Source: Xylanimonas protaetiae (lineage in GTDB: Bacteria; Actinomycetota; Actinomycetes; Actinomycetales; Cellulomonadaceae). Taken from it: DNA of 64,000 nucleotides. Every line of letters begins with the position of its first letter. The first letter of the stretch is position 1. A program made the translations under genes and the position numbers. Under the pieces are notes generated by a model. That model made no database searches. It saw only the letters and a program-made list of their open reading frames with translations, and was not told where the DNA came from. The DNA lies in assembly GCF_004135385.1 (NCBI RefSeq), contig NZ_CP035493.1:1116001-1180000 (forward strand), read 5' to 3'. Positions 60,358 to 64,000 of this stretch are shown one piece after another.

Positions 60358-61293
60358 TCAGCCCTTCTTCTTGCGGTTCTTGCGCTGCGGCTGCACGCGC
60401 TGGCCCGTCGGCCTCGCCTGCTCGGCCACGACCTCAGGCACGATGCCCTTGGCGGCGAGCTTGCGAGCCTTGCGCTCCTGGAGGCGACGCTCCGCCTCGG
60501 AGCCCGGCGCCGGCATGCGCTTGATCGTGTAGTACTGCTGGCCCATCGACCACAGGTTGGTGACGGTCCAGTAGATGAGCACGCCGACCGGGAAGTTCAC
60601 GCCGGAGAAGGCGAAGACCAGGGGCAGGACGTACAGCATCATCTTCTGCGTGCCGGCCATCGGGCCCTCGAGGGCGGCCTTCGGCATGTTCTTCATCGTC
60701 AGCTGGCGCTGCGTGGTGAACGTGGTCACCGACATCGCGACGATCAGCACGATCACCACGACGCGGGCGGCGGTGTTGTCGGTGTGCAGGAAGACCTCGG
60801 AGAGGTGGGCACCGAACAGGCTGGACCGCTCGAAGTCGCTCGCGATCGCCTGGTCGATCGGGCCGATGTGCGTCATCGGCGCGGTGCCGTCCGCGATGCC
60901 CTTCAGGTGGGTCAGCACGCGGAACAGCGCGAAGAAGATCGGGGACTGGAGCAGGATCGGGAGGCAGGACGCGAACGGGTTCGTGCCGTGCTTCTTGTAG
61001 AGCTCCATGGTCTCGCGGGTCATCGCCTCGCGGGACGCCGGGTCCTGCTTGCCCTTGTACTTCTTCTGCACGGCCTGCAGCTCGGGCTGCATGATCTGCA
61101 TGCCGCGCGAAGCCTTGATCTGCTTGACGAACAGCGGGATCATCGCCGCTCGCATGATCAGGGTCAGGGCGATGATGGCCAGCACCCAGGCGAAGCCGGG
61201 GCCGTCGCCGAAGCCGAGCCGGGCGAACACCCAGTGGGCTCCGTACATGACCCAGGCCACCACCCACATGATGGGACTGAGAATCGTGTCCAT
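60358..61293 (-). CDS. yidC: Membrane protein insertase YidC/Oxa1
   Basis: 311 residues with five membrane helices. Core features: WVLAIIALTLIMRAAMIPLFVKQIKASRGMQ with the cavity arginine, the cytoplasmic coiled coil LQAVQKKYKGKQDPAS, and NPFASCLPILLQSPIFFALFRVL. The basic C-terminal tail binds ribosomes. AAGGAG ribosome site before the ATG. It inserts and folds membrane proteins with or without SecYEG. Confidence 0.97.
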   Translation of the reverse strand: MDTILSPIMWVVAWVMYGAHWVFARLGFGDGPGFAWVLAIIALTLIMRAAMIPLFVKQIKASRGMQIMQPELQAVQKKYKGKQDPASREAMTRETMELYKKHGTNPFASCLPILLQSPIFFALFRVLTHLKGIADGTAPMTHIGPIDQAIASDFERSSLFGAHLSEVFLHTDNTAARVVVIVLIVAMSVTTFTTQRQLTMKNMPKAALEGPMAGTQKMMLYVLPLVFAFSGVNFPVGVLIYWTVTNLWSMGQQYYTIKRMPAPGSEAERRLQERKARKLAAKGIVPEVVAEQARPTGQRVQPQRKNRKKKG

Positions 61294-61350
61294 ACCGGTC
61301 GTGTCTCCTTGTGGAAAAGTCTGTGGACCCGGAGGCGCGGCCGGGGAAGG

Positions 61351-61686
61351 TCAGTGCTGGTGCGCGTGCATCGCCGCGTCACCGTGGGCGCCTGGGGTGG
61401 CCGCGGCGTCGTCCGCACCGGTGACGGTGCGGCGCGAGCGCGGCCGGGCTGGCGGGACGTCGTCCACGCCGCCGAGGCTCCACGGGTTGCAGCGCAGGAT
61501 GCGCCAGAGCGCCAGCCCAGTTCCCCGCAGGGCGCCGTGCGTGCGAATCGCCACGACGGCGTAGTGGGAGCAGGACGGGTAGTACTTGCAGGTCGGGCCC
61601 GTCATGGGGGAGATCACGACCTGGTAGACGCGGATCACCCCGACCAGCAGCGTGGCGGGGAGGTCGCGAAGGTTCTCGAGCCTCAT
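61351..61686 (-). CDS. yidD: Membrane protein insertion efficiency factor YidD
   Basis: 111 residues. The family signature [36 protein letters not shown] fills residues 16-51, including the three conserved cysteines region and an amphipathic helix. The C-terminal 35 residues are an extra His/Ala-rich tail. ATGA overlap with rnpA. Confidence 0.95.
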   Translation of the reverse strand: MRLENLRDLPATLLVGVIRVYQVVISPMTGPTCKYYPSCSHYAVVAIRTHGALRGTGLALWRILRCNPWSLGGVDDVPPARPRSRRTVTGADDAAATPGAHGDAAMHAHQH

Positions 61687-62060
61687 GCCGGCCTCACCGA
61701 GGCGGCCCGCTGGACCGCCTTCTCGAGGGCGGCCTGCACGTCGCGGCCGAGCTCGGCGAACGTCGCCGTCGACGCCGCCGGGAGCGCACGGACGACGGCG
61801 CGCGTGTGGTCCGGGAACGCAACAGGGCTGTGGGCACCGAGCAGCGGGCGCACGATCTCACGGAGTCGGCGCTTCACGAGGTTTCGCTGCACAGAGTTAC
61901 CCACAGCCTTGGAGACGACAAAACCGACCAGTGGCGTGGCGTCCCCCTCGTTGTCCACAAGGAGATGCACCACCACGGTCGATCGTCCTGCACGCACACC
62001 TCGACGCACCGTCAGCCCGAACTCGGCGGGACGACGCAGCCGGTGCGTCGAGGGGAGCAC
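61683..62060 (-). CDS. rnpA: Ribonuclease P protein component
   Basis: 125 residues. The RNR motif region reads [22 protein letters not shown] (about 48-69), preceded by the [14 protein letters not shown]-terminus. It is the protein partner of the RNase P RNA in maturing tRNA 5' ends. GTG start 14 bp after rpmH. Confidence 0.95.
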   Translation of the reverse strand: MLPSTHRLRRPAEFGLTVRRGVRAGRSTVVVHLLVDNEGDATPLVGFVVSKAVGNSVQRNLVKRRLREIVRPLLGAHSPVAFPDHTRAVVRALPAASTATFAELGRDVQAALEKAVQRAASVRPA

Positions 62061-62074
62061 GTGTGATCAGGCGA

Positions 62075-62212
62075 TCAGGCAGCCAGCTCGGAGCGGCCCT
62101 TGCGGCGGCGCGCAGCGAGGATGGCGCGGCCGGCACGCGTGCGCATACGCAGGCGGAAGCCGTGGGTCTTCGCGCGACGACGGTTGTTCGGCTGGAAGGT
62201 CCGCTTGCTCAC
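62075..62212 (-). CDS. rpmH: 50S ribosomal protein L34
   Basis: 45 residues, starting at a GTG with GGAGC upstream. [20 protein letters not shown] at residues 3-22 is the L34 signature, followed by the basic [16 protein letters not shown]. Always next to rnpA and divergent from dnaA. Confidence 0.97.
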   Translation of the reverse strand: MSKRTFQPNNRRRAKTHGFRLRMRTRAGRAILAARRRKGRSELAA

Positions 62213-62648
62213 GAGGTGCTCCTGGTTACGTCGGGTGAGGGCATGCCGCCCGACGGGGGTCGACGATGCTGGTCGTGGCCGGGTGCCCGGACCTGGTGTC
62301 CGGACGGAGGACCGACCGTGCCGATCCAGGTGCGGCTTCGGCGCGATGGCGCGCGAAAACACCCGGGTACGGCTGTCCAACGCTACGCGGGGGCACCCCT
62401 GGCGGTCAAACCGCGAGGTCTGCGGACGGGGAGACGCTCACCACATCCGCGCCGGCGCGGTCAGGTGAGTGATGTTCCACACCCGGATCCACAGATTCCA
62501 CAGGGTGTGGAGAACTTTGTGGACAGACAGGATGTGAGGGGGCGCGCGGCGTGACACACTCCCAGTTCTCACCGCTCGTGCGCAAGTCGAGACTGCCGTG
62601 CGCAGCCGGGTGAGCCAAGTGGACGAAACCGACCGAAGGAGTGCCCGC
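62213..62648. other. rpmH-dnaA intergenic region, promoter and possible origin part
   Basis: 436 bp with no gene. It must contain the divergent rpmH and dnaA promoters. A cluster of DnaA-box-like words lies in its right half. In actinobacteria the main oriC is often between dnaA and dnaN, which is outside this window. Confidence 0.6.
62473..62526. promoter_or_regulatory. DnaA-box-like cluster upstream of dnaA
   Basis: Words resembling TTGTCCACA in both orientations: TGTTCCACA at 62473, GGATCCACA at 62485, and, reading the other way, TGTGGAGAA at 62506 and TGTGGACAG at 62518 (8 of 9 each to the reverse box). Suggests DnaA autoregulation or an accessory origin element. Confidence 0.5.
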
Positions 62649-64000
62649 GTGGCGGACGAGGACATCAGCCGGGTCTGGGCCCAGACGCTCGAGGTGCTCG
62701 AGGCACGTCCGGACATGACGGCGCGGCAGCTCGCGTTCGTCCGCCTGGCCAAGCCGATGGCGATCCTCAACGGGACCGCCTTCATCGCCGTCCCGCACGA
62801 GCAGACCCGCACCTACCTCGAGACGAGCGTCCGCGACCAGCTCATCTCCGCCCTCTCGTCCGTCATCGGCTACGACGTGCGGTTCGGCATCACGGTGGAC
62901 CCGGAGATCAGCGCCGAGTCGCTCGCGGGGCCCGCGCAGGACTACACGGAGCCGGTCGACGACGACGTCGACACGCCGGCCCCGCCGCTCCCCCAGCCGA
63001 CGCCGAAGCCGACGGCCGCCGAGCCGACCCGCCTCAACCCGCGCTACGTCTTCGAGACGTTCGTCATCGGCGCGTCCAACCGGTTCGCCCACGCCGCAGC
63101 CGTCGCCGTCGCCGAGGCACCCGCGAAGGCCTACAACCCGCTGTTCATCTACGGCGACTCCGGCCTGGGCAAGACGCACCTGCTGCACGCCATCGGGCAC
63201 TACGCGCACAACCTCTACCCGCACGTGCGCGTGCGCTACGTGAACTCCGAGGAGTTCACGAACGACTTCATCAACAGCATCGGCGAGGGCAAGGCCGGCG
63301 CGTTCCAGCGCCGCTACCGCGACGTCGACGTCCTCCTCATCGACGACATCCAGTTCCTGCAGGGCAAGGAACAGACGATGGAGGAGTTCTTCCACACCTT
63401 CAACGCGCTCCACAACGCCAACAAGCAGGTCGTCATCACGTCCGACGTCCCGCCCAAACAGCTCAACGGGTTCGAGGACCGGCTGCGGTCCCGGTTCGAG
63501 TGGGGCCTGATCACCGACGTCCAGCCGCCGGACCTCGAGACCCGCATCGCGATCCTGCGGAAGAAGGCGGCGAGCGACAAGCTCGACGTCCCCCAGGACG
63601 TGCTGAGCTACATCGGCTCGCGCATCTCCACCAACATCCGCGAGCTCGAGGGCGCCCTGATCCGCGTGACGGCGTTCGCGAACCTCAACCGCCAGCAGGT
63701 GGACCTGCCGCTCGCCGAGATCGTGCTGCGCGACCTGATCATCGACGACGACCCGGCCGAGGTGACGCCGGCCGTCGTCATCGCGCAGACCGCCGCCTAC
63801 TTCGGCCTGAGCATCGAGGACCTGTGCGGCAGCTCCCGCTCCCGCGTCCTTGTCACGGCGCGACAGATCGCGATGTACCTCTGCCGCGAGCTGACGGACC
63901 TGTCCCTGCCGAAGATCGGTCAGCAGTTCGGCGGCCGCGACCACACCACGGTCATGCACGCCAACAAGAAGATCGCCGGCCAGATGGCCGAGCGCCGGTC
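62649..64000 (+). CDS. dnaA: Chromosomal replication initiator DnaA, 3' end outside window
   Basis: 451 codons are visible with no stop, so the gene runs off the right edge. Domain I (about 1-85), a Pro-rich linker (about 105-125), the AAA+ domain III with Walker A GDSGLGKT (about 168-175), Walker [16 protein letters not shown], and domain IV with the DnaA signature [11 protein letters not shown] near the edge. GTG start giving [10 protein letters not shown], with GAAGGAG ribosome site. Binds DnaA boxes and opens oriC. Confidence 0.98.
   Translation, partial: MADEDISRVWAQTLEVLEARPDMTARQLAFVRLAKPMAILNGTAFIAVPHEQTRTYLETSVRDQLISALSSVIGYDVRFGITVDPEISAESLAGPAQDYTEPVDDDVDTPAPPLPQPTPKPTAAEPTRLNPRYVFETFVIGASNRFAHAAAVAVAEAPAKAYNPLFIYGDSGLGKTHLLHAIGHYAHNLYPHVRVRYVNSEEFTNDFINSIGEGKAGAFQRRYRDVDVLLIDDIQFLQGKEQTMEEFFHTFNALHNANKQVVITSDVPPKQLNGFEDRLRSRFEWGLITDVQPPDLETRIAILRKKAASDKLDVPQDVLSYIGSRISTNIRELEGALIRVTAFANLNRQQVDLPLAEIVLRDLIIDDDPAEVTPAVVIAQTAAYFGLSIEDLCGSSRSRVLVTARQIAMYLCRELTDLSLPKIGQQFGGRDHTTVMHANKKIAGQMAERR

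Noticed and set aside
62213-62648. Calling this gap the complete oriC
   Set aside because: Only a few DnaA-box-like words are present and no clear AT-rich unwinding element; the dnaA-dnaN gap, the usual place, is outside the window.
1-64000. CRISPR arrays and tRNA or rRNA genes
   Set aside because: No regularly spaced 25-40 bp repeats, and I could not recognise any cloverleaf or rRNA segment by eye. A tRNA search program would be needed to exclude tRNAs fully.

Overview
The window is about 64 kb of very GC-rich DNA. Its gene content and order point to an actinobacterium of the order Micrococcales (Cellulomonas, Cellulosimicrobium or Isoptericola type), in the segment next to the chromosomal replication origin. 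Support for this comes from dnaA at the right edge preceded by the leftward block rpmH-rnpA-yidD-yidC-jag-rsmG-parA-parB, a dense cluster of parS centromere sites, the murJ/DUF6049/trxB/trxA block, and the padR-ino1 and ponA-rpsF-ssb-rpsR-rplI-dnaB blocks. The genus is inferred, not shown.

Left to right: (1) 1-2.7 kb, the end of a bacteriocin-type ABC export/immunity operon, cut by the window edge. (2) 2.7-7.7 kb, a small accessory island: a leftward three-gene operon (TIR protein, transmembrane-macro protein, HIT hydrolase) that looks like a type II Thoeris antiphage system with an extra hydrolase, then an IS1634-family insertion sequence and an orphan barstar-like gene. (3) 7.8-18.3 kb, dnaB carrying a 141-residue class 3 mini-intein in its P-loop, a divergent MATE efflux gene with a row of DnaA-box-like sites between them, the rpsF-ssb-rpsR-rplI ribosomal/replication group, and two tandem PASTA-bearing class A penicillin-binding proteins. 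(4) 18.5-20.4 kb, padR-ino1 (inositol phosphate synthesis) behind a regularly spaced CGATA array. (5) 20.4-42.4 kb, a surface-polysaccharide locus. It holds an initiating phosphoglycosyltransferase, about seven glycosyltransferases, flippase, polymerase, chain-length protein, pyruvyl transferase, two hexapeptide acyltransferases, a WS/DGAT-like acyltransferase, and two lipoproteins (beta-helix and SGNH), flanked by two MFS transporters. (6) 42.5-52.2 kb, cca, NUDIX, DUF6049, murJ, a murJ-associated pseudokinase, trxB and trxA. (7) 52.3-59.9 kb, an aminotransferase with an unusual N-terminal HTH-like extension, a D-Ala-D-Ala ligase-like ATP-grasp gene, then the parABS partition locus with nine parS or parS-like sites, two of them at the centre of perfect 36-bp palindromes. 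(8) 59.8-64 kb, rsmG, jag, yidC, yidD, rnpA, rpmH, a candidate DnaA-box region and the start of dnaA.

The genes form translationally coupled operons, many joined by ATGA or GTGA overlaps. Two genes, a glycosyltransferase at 23.1-24.3 kb and parB, are each broken by what looks like one missing base in a run of five C on the given strand. Either the assembly undercalls homopolymers or there are two genuine frameshifts. The most interesting items are the Thoeris-plus-HIT operon, the class 3 intein in dnaB, the parS sites built into hairpins and coding sequence, the split parB, and the HTH-aminotransferase fusion with a leaderless promoter.
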